Part shown: in pieces, positions 24,271 to 36,323 of the stretch | Layout of the letters: the number at the start of each line of letters is the position of its first letter | How positions within the stretch are numbered: the first letter of the stretch is position 1 | Source of the DNA: Tricholoma matsutake | Lineage: Eukaryota > Basidiomycota > Agaricomycetes > Agaricales > Tricholomataceae | Direction: 5' to 3' | NCBI GenBank assembly: GCA_026075535.2 | Contig: AP026550.1 | Location: 1,550,001-1,614,000 of the forward strand | Length of the DNA stretch: 64,000 bases | Position numbers and translations under genes: made by a program | Notes under the pieces: generated by a model | Told to the model about the DNA's origin: nothing | Seen by the model: only the letters and a program-made list of their open reading frames with translations | Database searches by the model: none

Positions 24271-24696
24271 TGTAAGGGGACTAGGGAGGTGCCCTGTGTG
24301 TTTTTCCTATTTTTTATGTTCGTCCTATATTTTTCCCCACCTCATTTCCTTCTGTTCTTCATTTTCTATGATTTTTCCGGATTTTATTACTAATTTTCCC
24401 TTGCTATCATGTTTGTACATGTTGACACTTTTATATTTAGAGGCGGAGTACCCCTTCCGACACATACCCCTTGGTATGATGTCATTCGGCGGCCTTGATC
24501 TGCCTATCTCCACCTTTTTCTATTTTTAGGTTATATTTGATTTTTGTCGTCTTCACATATACTGGGCATCAGCAAGGGGATCCTTAGAGTTTTCTCTTCG
24601 GATTTCCCTTTGCTAGGTGTGCCCCCAATCCCTGTATTATGTAGCATAATTTTAACTTTGGATTTCCCTTTGCTAGAGGCTGAGGTTGCCCTTATA
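24271..24696 (+). repeat. 5' LTR of chromovirus C
   Basis: 426 bp, TGTAAGGGG to CTTATA. The internal region starts with gtagaaaactctcccct at 24697; I could not match this to a known tRNA primer site. Confidence 0.95.
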
Positions 24697-24862
24697 GTAG
24701 AAAACTCTCCCCTAAGGCCCGAAAATCGCGAACACGCTGCCCAAAATAGGCAGGTACGGACTGGACGACGCTTCCCAAAGCTCCACAGAGTCCCTACACA
24801 CCGTTCCAGATACTCTCACCTTTATTACGCTGCCATTTTCGCCAAACGCACTCCCTAGCGAC

Positions 24863-25981
24863 ATGGACACATCAGAACACTTTGATGCGCTTGAAAGCGA
24901 CGTTTCCGGAATGCACGCGCAAATCGACTCACTTAAATCTACGATTGAAAACTTTGTTAGGACCCTCCAGGCTAACCCTACGACTAATAGTTCCCCCTTC
25001 ATGACTCCAAGCGCACCCAACAACGATGTTTTGCCAAACGCGTCCACTAAGGAATGTGCCCAGATCAAACTGTCCCCCCCCGCCGAATTTAATGGTGCAC
25101 ATGCGCAGGGATGTGCATTCCTTAATTCCTGTGAGTTATACATTAGTCTCCAGTTGCATCAATTCATCGATGAGGCTGCAAAAATTTATTGGGCCTTCAC
25201 ATACATGAAATCTGAACGTGCCTATCTCTATGTGGACCATATCCTACGTCAAACTAAAGAACTCGGTTCTCTACCTTTCTCCACTTGGGGTGACTTTCGA
25301 GCTGAGTTCGTACGCCACTTCTGCCCCCTCAATGAACGCCACCGAGCAGTGACACGACTTGAGTCATCCACTTACCACCAGGGACGTCGATCCGTGGACG
25401 ACTATATTGATGAGTTCAAGGATTTGGTGGACATGGCAGGATATGGGAGTGGGTTACCAGTGGTGGTGAAGTTCCGACGGGGGCTCCACCAAGAAATTCA
25501 GGACCAGATTGCACAGATGTTGGAAGGGCGCCCAGCAGACAATGATATCCTTGCTTGATATGAAGCTGCTTCACTCTGTGATGAGAACCGACTCACAAAT
25601 GCGGCGTTTAATGCTGCATTCCGTGCTCCAACTACCACTCATACACCCTACACCTTCAATCGAAGCCTCCCCCGCCCTAACCCCATTCCTGCTCGTCAAA
25701 CTCCCACACCAGCCGTCAATGTCCCAGTACCAATGGATGTTGATGCAGCCCGCAGCCGTGCACGTAAGTTGGATCTCTGCTACCATTGTGGGGAACCTGG
25801 ACACAGGGCTGGAGCGTGTCCCCATCGTCAGGATATCCGCATGCTCACCCCCAAGGGACGAGATGAACTCCTGCAAGATTTGTTGGCGCTTGTAGATGTT
25901 GAGGAAGCGAAGGATCAAGTTGCAGAGGAGATTAAGTTGGAAGTTGTAGAGGAGCAGGATTTTCCTATTCGCAGCGAGTGA
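24863..25981 (+). pseudogene. gag of copy C
   Basis: Predicted capsid protein of about 372 codons. It has an N-terminal coiled-coil-like start, a capsid core (LPFSTWGDFRAEFVRHF, DYIDEFKDLVDMAGYGSG), a CCHC zinc knuckle CYHCGEPGHRAGAC and an acidic tail. One in-frame TGA at 25557-25559 replaces a TGG still present in copies A and B. The pol frame overlaps the end of gag by about 46 nt in the -1 frame (open from 25936), suggesting a frameshift or re-initiation; no textbook slippery heptamer is evident. Confidence 0.88.
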
Positions 25982-28900
25982 ATCGTATGCCCTCACTGCC
26001 TGTCCATAACTGCTTTGAAGTCTTGTCAGTTGAATCCCCGGAGAATGAATCCATTTCTGTGACTGCTCCCCTCTCTGACCCTTCAAAGTTGGCTAAAGAC
26101 GTACCTGCTCTCCCCATCTCTCCTTCTACTCCACATCCCAAAATTAAATCATGGGAGCATAAACTACCACGCAAGTATATTGTGGCATCCACTCCCTCTG
26201 CACATTCCTTAAACCTAGCCATCGAACTGCAGATGACCGACACTGGACAGATACTTGGTGTCTCTGCGCTCCTGGACTCTGGTGCGACTGGTCTCTTCAT
26301 CGATTCCCATCTGGTACAACAACATTGTCTAAATACTCGCTCACTCTCATGTCCGATACCTGTATATAACATGGATGGATCCCCAAATGAAGCTGGTGCC
26401 ATCTGAGAGGTTGCAGACCTGGTTCTCCGTTACAAAGATCATAGTGAGCGTGCCCTTTTTGCTGTCACTCAATTAGGAAAGCAAAAGGTGATTTTGGGAT
26501 ATCCATGGCTTCGAGACCATAACCCAGAGGTCGACTGGCGCACCGGGGAGGTTACCATGAGCCAATGTCCATCCTGCTGTCAGACATGTTTCACAGAAGC
26601 CAGGCAAGAACGTCGTGGACAGAAGGCGGCAATACAACGAACTCAGAAGTGTTGTGCTGGACCCCTGCCTATACCTGAAGTGGAATTGGAAGGGGTTCCT
26701 GATCTAATGCCGGACTCGGATGATGATGATGAGGACCCAGAGGAAGTGGAGGAGGGTGATCGGATCTTCTACACTGCGATTCGCTCATCGCATGAGGTGT
26801 GTGCCACATTGAACATATCCCAACGCCTCGCCGAGGCCTTCCACAAAAACAACGCTGCTAAATCCTCTACTAACTCCTTAATCCCTCATCTCCATGAGTT
26901 TGAAGACGTGTTCTCCAAGGAGTCATTTGACTCTCTTCCTGCGCGTAAGCCATGGGATCACGCGATTGAACTCACCCCCGGCGCAACCCCTTCATCCTGC
27001 AAGGTCTATCCTCTCTCTCCGGAAGAACAACGGCAGCTTGACCAGTTCATTGACGAGCACCTGGCCTCTGGATGTATTCGACCATCGAAGTCACCCATGG
27101 CCTCTCCCTTTTTCTTTGTCAAGAAGAAGGATGGCTCACTTCGACCAGTTCAAGACTACAGAAGGCTCAACAACATCACGGTCAAAAATCGCTACCCACT
27201 ACCCCTCATCTCTGAACTCGTAAACCAGCTCCGTGGAGCCTGATACTTCACCAAGCTCGATGTCCATTGGGGCTATAATAATGTGAGGATAAAGGAGGGA
27301 GATGAGTGGAAGGCAGCCTTTCGTACCAACCGTGGTCTTTTTGAACCGCTTGTCATGTTCTTTGGCCTTACTAATAGCCCTGCCACCTTTCAGACCATGA
27401 TGAATGACATCTTCCATGACCTCATCCTCGAAGGCATTGTCTGCATCTATCTCGACGACATTCTCATCTTCACTCGCATGGTTGAAGAGCACCGTCGCAT
27501 CACGCGCCTCGTCCTAGAGTGACTTCGACGGTACAAACTCTACCTTTGTCAGGACAAATGCGAGTTCGAAAGGACCAAGATCGAGTACCTCGGCCTGATT
27601 ATCTCGGAGGGTCAAGTGGAGATGGATCCTATCAAGGTAAACGGGGTCACAGCTTGGCCGACACCCATGAACAAGAAGGAGGTGCAGTCTTTCCTGGGCT
27701 TCATCAATTTCTATCGGCGTTTTATCAAGGATTTCTCACATCATGCATGACCACTGTTCAACTTGACAGGAAAGGAGGCATGGAGGTGGGATAATGCACA
27801 ACAGGAGGCGTTTGAAAAGCTTAAGGAGATGGTCACTTCTGCTCCGATCCTTACCTTTGCTGACGATTCGTGTCCTTTTCATGTAGAAGCTGACAGTTCT
27901 GACTTTGCGACGGGCGCCATGTTGTCTCAGCCATCTCCAGAGGACCAGAAGTGGCATCCTGTTGTGTTCTACTCCAAAAGCCTTAGTGCTGTAGAGCGAA
28001 ACTACGAGATCCATGACAAGGAGATGTTGGCAATAATGCATGCGCTTGAGGAGTGGCGACACTTCCTTGAGGGTGCCCAACACAAGGTGGAAATTTGGAC
28101 GGATCACAAGAACCTCAAGTACTTCATGACAGCCAAGAAATTGAACCGTCGTCAAGCTCGTTGGTCCCTGTATCTATCTAGATTTGACTTCTCCTTACAC
28201 CACCGTCCGGGTTGCAGCATGGGGAAGACCGATGCCCTATCCCGACATGCAGACCATGGGGATGGCGGTGGTGACAACCAAAACATTGTGCTGTTGCAGC
28301 CAGACCTGTTCACCATTTGGGCACTGGAAGGCATCGCACCCCAGGGCGAGGAGTGGGACATCCTACGTGACATTCGTCGCGCAAACCGTAGCAGTTTACA
28401 TGAGGATGTTGTCGCCCGAGCTGTTAAAGAACTGAGGAAGGGATCGACCCTTTCCTTACGTGCGGCAGAGTGGGCTGAAAAGGAGGACCTGTTGTATTTC
28501 AGGGATCGCATCTATGTTCCCAATGACCCAGACCTTTGCCGGCGCATCATATCCCAACACCATGACTCACAGATTGCTGGCCACCCCGGACACTGGAAGA
28601 CCTTGGAGCTCACCTCATGGAACTATTGGTGGCCACAAATGTCGCGGCTCATTGGTCAGTATTGTTGCACTTGTGACCTTTGCTTACGCACCAAGGTTCC
28701 TCGTCGCAAGCCTATTGGTGAGCTACACCCTCTTCCTGTTCCAGAGAGTCGTTGGGATGTCGTCAGTGTCGACTTTGTGGTGGAATTGCCAGAGTCAAAT
28801 GGGTTTGATGCGGTGATGTGCACAGTTGACTCAGTGGGAAAATGCACTCACTTCATTCCCACTCACACCACTGTCAGTGCCCTAGGTGCCGCTCGACTCT

Positions 28901-29880
28901 ACCTCCACCACGTGTGGAAATTACATGGACTTCCTGGTGCCTTCCTCTCGGATCGTGGCCCTCAGTTCATGGCAGAGTTCACTCATGAGCTGTACCAACT
29001 CCTGGGGATCAAACTCCTCGCTTCAACCGCTTATCACCCACAAACTGATGGCCAGACGGAGCGAGTCAACCAGGAACTGGAGCAGTACATCCGCCTCTTT
29101 GTCAATGAACGCCAGGACGATTGGGATGATCTCCTTCCTTTGGCCGAGTTCAGATACAACAACCATGTCCATGCTTCCACTCAACAGACCCCTTTCCTCT
29201 TAGACACTGGACAACATCCATGCATGGGATTTGAACCTCGCCAAACTCCCTCACACATCGAGACGGTGAATGAGTTCACAGAACGCATGAGGGATAGCTT
29301 GGAGGAGGCAAGGGCAGCCTTAGCAAAGGCGAAGGACGACATGGCACGATTTTACCACCAACGGCACTCCCCAACCCCTCAGTACAAGGTTGGTGATCAA
29401 GTTTATCTTGACTCCAGTGACATTTCCACTACACGTCCATCCAAGAAACTCGCTCATCGCTTCTTGGGACCTTTCCCCATTGTCAAGTGCGTTGGAACAC
29501 ATGCCTATCGTCTATGCCTCCCAGCCTCCATGTCCAGACTCCATCCCATCTTCCATGTCGTCAAATTGCTTCCAGCTCCCCTAGATCCATTCCCGGGACG
29601 CCATTCACACCCACCACCACCACCTACAGTGATCGAGGGAGAACCCCAATATGAAGTCGAGTCAATCTTGGACAGCCGTTTACGTCGAGGAAAACTCCAG
29701 TATTTGGTACATTGGAAGGGTTATGGGTATGAGGAGAACTCATGGGTTGAAGAGTCTGACATAAATGCCCCTCGGTTAATCAAGGAATTCCACCGATGGC
29801 ACACTGCTGCACCACGTTGCATTCAAGTCACGGACTTTGGTCGTATACGATTTCGAATGCATCGGGGTGATGCATCTTAG
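25936..29880 (+). pseudogene. pol of copy C (protease, RT, RNase H, integrase, chromodomain)
   Basis: Domains in order are protease (LLDSGATGLFIDS, near 26270), reverse transcriptase with YLDDIL (near 27450), RNase H from about 27870, and integrase with its zinc finger and core (HPQTDGQTERVNQELEQY near 29040). A chromodomain (YEVESILDSRLRRGKLQYLV, then WKGYGYEENSWVEESD) lies near 29650-29780. The last part, 27763-29880, is a single uninterrupted frame of 705 codons. TGA codons at about 26404, 27241, 27521 and 27748 interrupt the rest; three of the four correspond to CGA to TGA and the first to TGG to TGA. Confidence 0.9.
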
Positions 29881-29891
29881 AGAGGAGGTGA

Positions 29892-30317
29892 TGTAAGGGG
29901 ACTAGGGAGGTGCCCTGTGTGTTTTTCCTATTTTTTATGTTTGTCCTATATTTTTCCCCACCTCATTTCCTTCTGTTCTTCATTTTCTATGATTTTTCCA
30001 GATTTTATTACTAATTTTCCCTTGCTATCATGTTTGTACATGTTGACACTTTTATATTTAGAGGCGGAGTACCCCTTCTGACACATACCCCTTGGTATGA
30101 TGTCATTCGGCGGCCTTGATCCGCCTATCTCTGCCTTTTTCTATTTTTAGGTTATATTTGATTTTTGTCATCTTCACATATACTGGGCATCAGCAAGGGG
30201 ATCCTTAGAGTTTTCTCTTCGGATTTCCCTTTGCTAGGTGCGCCCCCAATCCCTGTATTATGTAGCATAATTTTAACTTCAGATTTCCCTTTGCTAGAGG
30301 CTGAGGTTGCCCTTATA
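29892..30317 (+). repeat. 3' LTR of chromovirus C
   Basis: 426 bp, nearly identical to 24271-24696; followed by the target duplication gatac. Confidence 0.95.
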
Positions 30318-30783
30318 GATACACTCACATGCTCTACCAAAGACTAGTTTAACATCATGCAAAACCATTGAAGCAGAGGGGATGTAGTATTCTGGTTGAC
30401 CCATCTTCATTGAACACTGAAATCCACAGTCCTCGACAATCTTGAAAGGTTGAACACTTTCAGACACACATCTTATGATTTCAGCTCTAGTTGAAGTTTG
30501 TTAAAAGCATGTGCACTATGAAAATTTGGAACTCAAACTTAGTCTCTGTCTTCTTATGCATATAGTGTGAGTATGTGACTTTCCTTTTACTGTTTCACTT
30601 GAATGCTGCCATAATTGATCCTGTCATTGCTATAGGCTTTGTCACACTGTCCCTCACCTCAGTTGCATTGTTACATGAGCTTGCAGCTTCCCACACAGGC
30701 TGGCCCCAACAACTTTTGACATGCTTGATCATGTTAGTAGTTGAAGATTTGTCCTTGGTGTCCAGGTAACACTGACATCCAAG
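30318..30783 (-). pseudogene. hAT transposase pseudogene, N-terminal BED zinc-finger part
   Basis: Minus-strand frame with a BED-type zinc finger (CQCYLDTKDKSSTTNMIKHV, then a Cys) followed by residues linking to the catalytic part. It is the upstream half of the gene whose remainder is at 22075-24265, separated by chromovirus C. A foldback MITE interrupts it at 30784, just before the zinc-finger cysteines. Confidence 0.75.
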
Positions 30784-31143
30784 TAGTGTTGCCATGGCTC
30801 AGCCGATGTTTTTTCAGAAAATGGCTATACTGTTCCAAATAAAATCTCTAAAATTCTGGAAATATTTGATGACATAGAGGAGTTCAAAAGCCAAGGGTCA
30901 TGTTTCAGCACTAAGAAATTGGGCCAGCCCTTTCTGTGCTATTAATGCAGCTTTAATTTCAAGCCAAGCTGCAAGCCAAATCAAAGCCACATTAATAACT
31001 TGGGAAGGGCTGGCCAATTTCTTAGAACCAAAATATGACCCCTTGGCTTTTGAGCTCTTCTATCTTCTCAAATATTCCCAGAAATTTAGAAATTTTATTT
31101 GGAACACAATAGCCATTTGTTGAAAAAATGTCGGCTTGAGCCA
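30784..31143 (+). mobile_element. Foldback MITE inside the hAT transposase gene
   Basis: About 360 bp whose two halves are imperfect inverted copies over roughly 150 bp (left arm starts TAGTGTTGCCATGGCTC, right arm ends GGCTTGAGCCA). Flanks catccaag (30776-30783) and tatccaag (31144-31151) match at 7 of 8 bases, indicating an 8-bp target duplication. The right terminus has lost about 9 bp of the TAGTGTTGCC end. Confidence 0.8.
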
Positions 31144-33669
31144 TATCCAAGGAACAGTCTGTTAAGGACTGATCCTGAAGTGCATGTCAGAATTCGGTTG
31201 GACCCTGCAGTTGTCGATAGTGGAAGGTTGTCGGGTCATAGCAGATTCTGTGGAAGGGAATAAGAAGTTGCACCCTTTACCTCATCTGGTGTCCTAATTT
31301 CAAGACAAAGGTTTGGAGGTAGAAGCGGGTAGGTGGGGGAAGTGCAGGGAAGGAGTACAGAGGGACTTGGATTAAGTTTGAATATGACCAGAACTTTGGA
31401 GGGAGAACTAGAGGTCGAGTCAAATGGAGTTCAGACTCTCAGTGGACGGAGATAGGAGTGGAACAAAATGGATTGGCAGGTTAAGTAGAATTTATGTCAA
31501 ATCTTTATCAAGTCTTTGTCAATATATGAACTGAGGAATACAAGTCAAAACTAACTAAGCTTAAATACTGGGGTACGGAATCGGAGTGGGAACATCTTGG
31601 TAACTGCAGCAGTGTCTTGACTGCATAAATAAATTACTTAGTGGGGGCCACACAGGAGTCCATAGTTGAATTTGCAAAAGAGACAGCAGTTTTGAGAAGG
31701 CGGCTATGGGTGCTGTACAAGGTGGCCTGATGCATAGCAGTGTGGGCAGTGCAAGGTGGCCGGGAACAAAAGCAGAAGGAGTCAGTGAATGTTGGGTTCA
31801 AGAGGCAGAAAAGGGTTGGATGGATGTAGGTTCTAATCGTGCAAGGAATGGTTCTTGACACAGTCCTAGTCTGTGCTGATCAAGATTTGCTTGGACTAGG
31901 ATGCTCAGAATCCATGCAGATTCAGAGCAAATAGCATGGATTATGTACAGACTGACTAGGATTCTGCATGGAATTCTGACCTTATGTTGCACAAGTAAAA
32001 TCAATGATTTGGTTGGTCACTATTCCATGTGGACTGACTCAGAATCTGCATGGAATACATGGGGGAGTGTAAAGACCTTGCTGATGGCAGGCTTGATGTA
32101 CTTAAGGCCCATGGTTTCAGTAGTAAGCAGGTTGTAGCCTTGGCTAGGGAGAATGAGGCCCATTCAGATGATTAGTTGGGAGAAGGGAGTGGAGAGTCAG
32201 TTGACACAGTCTACCACATCAAGGAGAAGAAGGGTCAATTGACAAAAGTCACTGCATTTTTTAGAATGGCTGACAAAGAGCACCAGCAGATGAACAAGGA
32301 AAAAAACTGACACTACAAGTTGGATAATATTTTGTTTTTGCTTATATTTGACTAAGCCTATTTTGCTCTAGATCACCCCGACATTGTGAAGATCCTCCCA
32401 TGCCAAACCATCTGAGCTCACAGCTCTCCCAAAGAATGTGCCAGTTGATTGGTTTGATCCAGTTTACTAGAACAATCTTACTATCCATGAGCATGCCTAG
32501 TATATGACAAAAGGTACTTATGTTGCTCTGCCACCTCCTGAGCTTTGCACCAGCTGTGCTGAGTATGAGAAATGGAGGAAGATGTCACAGAAAGAGTTTA
32601 TGGACAAGTATGGTGATGATGTGTTGTCAGAATACATCCTGCCTACTCCAGATGAGTTGGAACAAGCTGAACAGGAGGAGGGGGGGGGAGGAGGAAGTTC
32701 AGGGAGATCTCGAGTCATTGGCAGATGAAGAGGAATAAAAATATGGATATATTTTGTACATATGCTGGTTTGTACATCTGAATTTTTTGTGTATGAAATA
32801 GTGAAATATGTCATGCTCCATTCCCCTGCTATCACATATTTTTCCTGGGTCCCCTATAATGTCTGGCACCTGTCTGGCTTAGTGCTCGCAGGTCCAGTTC
32901 AGTAGGATTTTTTGACTGGTCTACTTTGGTTAATGGACCAAAAAAAGATTGGTTTGGACTGGTCTTTTGTCATAAAATTTGTCATACCAATATAACCATA
33001 TGCATCTCCACTAATATTATATTGACCTTCTAACAATCATATGGATGGATAGCCATTGTAATTCCCTGTTGCATGGTCTAACTTTTAAGAGATTATGTCA
33101 AGATTTGACCATGTTATGGCCAAAACAAATGACACTGCCTGAACTCATGCAACTCATGTCTGTAGTTTGCATTTTGTTGTAACTTGTCAGGGATGTTAAA
33201 TAAATGAAATGTACATGGTACACATAGTTAAATGTATAGTTACTATATTTAGGATGGCATCCAGTTGTACCCAACATTTTTATTGCACAAGTTATATGCA
33301 ATGTAATCAAAGGTATTCTGACCATGACAAAATACTCATGCTAAAATAATATTGGTCATATCTTGACCAATTCTTAACTATTTTCGATAATCCAGGGACA
33401 AAAATTAATGGAAATATGTGTGGGAATGTGGTCCAACATGGGTTCCCACAAAAGACCAGTTGCAACCAATTTTAACCAATTTTTCATTGGTCCTATGATA
33501 TTTTTGAAAACTGGGTAACTGGCAACTGTTCCATCAAGATATGTACAAGAGTTATTGGCACTGTCTATTTGGAGCCCAGCAGACAACCAGTATCTTCCTG
33601 CCAACTCCATATGTGCCTGCTGGTCATTGAAGAGTTGTGACATGACTAATGATATGTGCAGGCTCAATG
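31144..33669. other. Decayed repeat DNA with a broken plus-strand reading frame
   Basis: No intact gene. At about 32090-32728 the plus strand keeps scattered coding similarity with itself in one frame (for example VTAFFRMADKEHQQMN, then ALPPPELC, WRKMSQKEFMDKYGDDVL and PTPDELEQAEQEE) broken by several TAG/TGA codons. It looks like a dead transposon-borne ORF of a type I cannot name. Near 32880 a stretch TAGTGCTCGCAGGTCCAG resembles one end of the 34926 family. Confidence 0.35.
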
Positions 33670-33677
33670 ATACTGAG

Positions 33678-34018
33678 TAGTGTTGCCTTGAATGACTTCA
33701 GCATTTTTGCATTTTAAAATAACTTGACACAATGCACTCAGCCTATTGAGAGAGCCCCTATCTATTTAAATATTTTCAGAATTGTATACAATTTATTGGA
33801 ATTGCTATTGCCTTTGACTCATTTTTTGCAAGTCAACCAGCAAAAATGGGTCAAAGGCAATATCAATTCCAATAAATTGTATAACATTCAAAAATATTTA
33901 CATAGATAGGGAGCCCCAAAAGTTAATGGGTCCTCTGTCAACACTAAGCAGGCTGAGTGCATTGTGTTGAGTTATTTTAAAAATACAAAAATGCCCCAAG
34001 CTGGTCAAGGCAACACTA
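33678..34018 (+). mobile_element. MITE with long inverted repeats and perfect 8-bp duplication
   Basis: 341 bp. Left terminus TAGTGTTGCCTTGA and right terminus its complement; the inverted repeat extends for about 160 bp on each side, so the strand folds into a near-complete hairpin. Target duplication atactgag at 33670-33677 and 34019-34026 is exact. The terminus is shared with the MITE at 30784, so both were probably moved by one hAT-type transposase. Confidence 0.92.
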
Positions 34019-34026
34019 ATACTGAG

Positions 34027-34917
34027 GTGATTAGAAAGGAGTGCATCAACAATCCATATCATAAGCCCAGGATAGTGTATGAATGGTACTTGTTCCTGCT
34101 CCTGTGTGGATAGTGGTTGATGTGAGCAGACTCTTATGAAGGTGCACATTATGCCCTCTAGTAGAAGCTTCCAAATCAAGTTACTTTTGGTCATGACAAT
34201 CATGTCTACCTCCCCATGACCATACCCCACCAGTAGCCATGTCACCATCATTGTCAATGCCCACTGTCATCATCAGTATCAACATCCACTGCCATCATCA
34301 GCCCACTACCAGGCAACTCAATGTTTTCACCAATATGTAAAGTGTGCCCACCACTTGTTACTTCAAGTTGTGGTTCAGCCCCCCCCCCCCCCCCCTGTCA
34401 AATTTTTTGGAAGTATGAGAGAGGGTAAGAGTGTCTCTTACATCAGCAAGCCTTATCTATATCTGCACCCAGTATCACATGTTATTCCAGTAGTATATAG
34501 TCTACACTTTGAGTACTTGTACTGTAGCTTAGTTTCCTCCCCTCAAATATACCAAGTTCCTAACATGTTTTGGTCTCCTCAAGTGTTGGAAGCTCCAGCT
34601 TCCTTGCAACTGGCTCCAAAGGTGGCTGGTGGATTATTTCTACAATGTTGAAACATCTCATGAAGGGAGTCTTCAATGACCTGGCTTGATAAAAAGAAGT
34701 GGAGCCAGGAATCAAAGGACTGTATGGTGTACAAGCACCATGGGACCCACTTTGGCCTATTCTGAGTATTCTGAATTTTCCAGAGCTCTGTGTTGCAGGG
34801 ATGTGATCTAGGAGATACCTTCCACTAAAATTGCCAAGGAATAGGACAAGGATAAAGAGTAAAGCACTGGGAGCAACATGTTATCTGGATAATCGCTCAG
34901 GGCAGTGGAGCTGATAT
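34027..34917. other. CpG-poor repeat-like DNA, no gene recognised
   Basis: Contains a run of 17 C at 34379-34395 and several short open frames without family resemblance. Composition matches the surrounding transposon block. Confidence 0.3.
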
Positions 34918-34925
34918 GCTGTATG

Positions 34926-36323
34926 TAGTGTTTGAGGGTCCAGTCCATAAGACTGGAAAAAGACTGGACCCTTAACCGAACTTAACTGCAAGAGACCGAA
35001 CCGTCGGTCTCGGTCCATCCAAAATGGCCTGCAGTCCAGTTAGCAGTTGATACTTATTTAAAAGTCACAAAAACCGATCAAAGACCAGTCTTTTTGTACC
35101 CACAAATAACTATGTATTCATGTACCTAAATACTAAAGTTACTTATACATATACCGACAAGAGGGGGGATGCCCCAAGAATAAGTGGGGAGGTCTGGGTT
35201 TATGTATCTTTGAAGTCATTGTACATGTTTGTTTGTAATTACAAACATTCACGTGTGATGGACATCCTGTGCCGCGTCACCACCTGGTCCGCAACCATGA
35301 CCACCCAAACCAACGAATGCAAAGTGGGGGCCCAAACAACGACCTAGCGTCGTTTGGGCCCCCTATGGTATGTTTTTTATGTTTTATTTCTTCTTTCTTT
35401 TACTAACTACATGTTTTTTCTTTGTTTTTAGTTGCATTTTGATCATGAGCTCCCATACATGCAAGCCTTGCATTACCGCTGCGAGCCTCTGCTCACAGGG
35501 TGGCAACAGGCCTGTTTCTGGACGATGACGATGATGATGACGGCCAATGCCAGCCCCCTATGCTGGACAACAACCTAGGCCACCTACACCACATCACACA
35601 GCACCACCACCCCACCTGCAAGCCACTGCTCATGGGGGGGAGATGGAGGTGCTGACAACAACGAATTGCAGGGACGACAATGACAACAACAAATCAGGGG
35701 ACAACAACAAATCACAGGGATGACAAAGGTGACAAATTGTGGGGATGATGAAGGCGATGAATTAGGGGGATGACAATGATGAGTGGGGGGACAACAAACA
35801 ACAATGCGAACGAACGACAAAACACCAGGGATGACAAATAGCAGGGATGACAAATGACAAATGGCAGTGAACAGCAGGGACAATGACGACGAATCAAGGG
35901 GATGACAAATGGTGGGGATGACAAACAGCAGGGAAAGGGACAACGGGAAGCACGAACAGCAGGGACAAGACAACAACCCCCCACCCTTGCTACAAATGCG
36001 AGATGGTGGGGCCATTTCTTTTTTCTATTTCATTTTCTATTTCGTTTTTTATTTTTATTTTCATTCTCATACACCACAGCTGCAAGCAACTGCTCACAGC
36101 ATGTAAATGTAGTTAGTATATAATAGAATTAAGCTATACTCAAAAAAACACCAGTAAGACCAGTTAAAACCAGTCTTTTGGAGGCAACCGAACCAAATAG
36201 GACTGGTCCTATTTGGTTCAGTTGTGGTCTTGGTGAGCTGGGCATCGAGATGGACTGGTCTTGGTCCATGGTTGACCCCCTCAGAGGTCAAAAAACTGGA
36301 CCGAACTGGACCCTTATACACTA
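34926..36323 (+). mobile_element. Non-autonomous hAT-type element, 1.4 kb
   Basis: Exact 8-bp target duplication gctgtatg at 34918-34925 and 36324-36331. Terminal inverted repeats are TAGTGTTTGAGGGTCCAGT on the left and TAGTGTATAAGGGTCCAGT reversed from the right, followed inward by many short ggtc/gacc words. The interior holds a purine-rich tract with irregular gggatgacaaat-like repeats (about 35690-35940) and no transposase. Confidence 0.9.

Larger units (their letters stand above)
24271..30317 (+). mobile_element. Ty3/gypsy chromovirus copy C, full length and youngest
   Basis: Two LTRs of exactly 426 bp (24271-24696 and 29892-30317) and a perfect 5-bp target duplication gatac (24266-24270 and 30318-30322) define the ends. 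The LTRs differ at about ten positions, nearly all transitions at CpG or former CpG sites, so the insertion is recent. Gag, protease, RT, RNase H, integrase and a chromodomain are all present. It inserted into a hAT transposase gene. A handful of TGA codons in gag and pol make this copy itself defective. Confidence 0.96.

Noticed and set aside
25936..25990. Programmed -1 frameshift heptamer between gag and pol
   Set aside because: The frames overlap by about 46 nt, but no clear X XXY YYZ heptamer with a downstream hairpin was found.
32494..32508. Right terminus of the hAT element at 22075
   Set aside because: CATGCCTA with a partly similar 8-bp flank is present, but it lies inside the blocks of another decayed reading frame, and the duplication does not match.
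35584..36015. 143-codon Cys/Pro/Ser-rich minus-strand ORF
   Set aside because: It is the complement of the irregular purine-rich repeat inside the 34926-36323 element and has repeat-driven composition.
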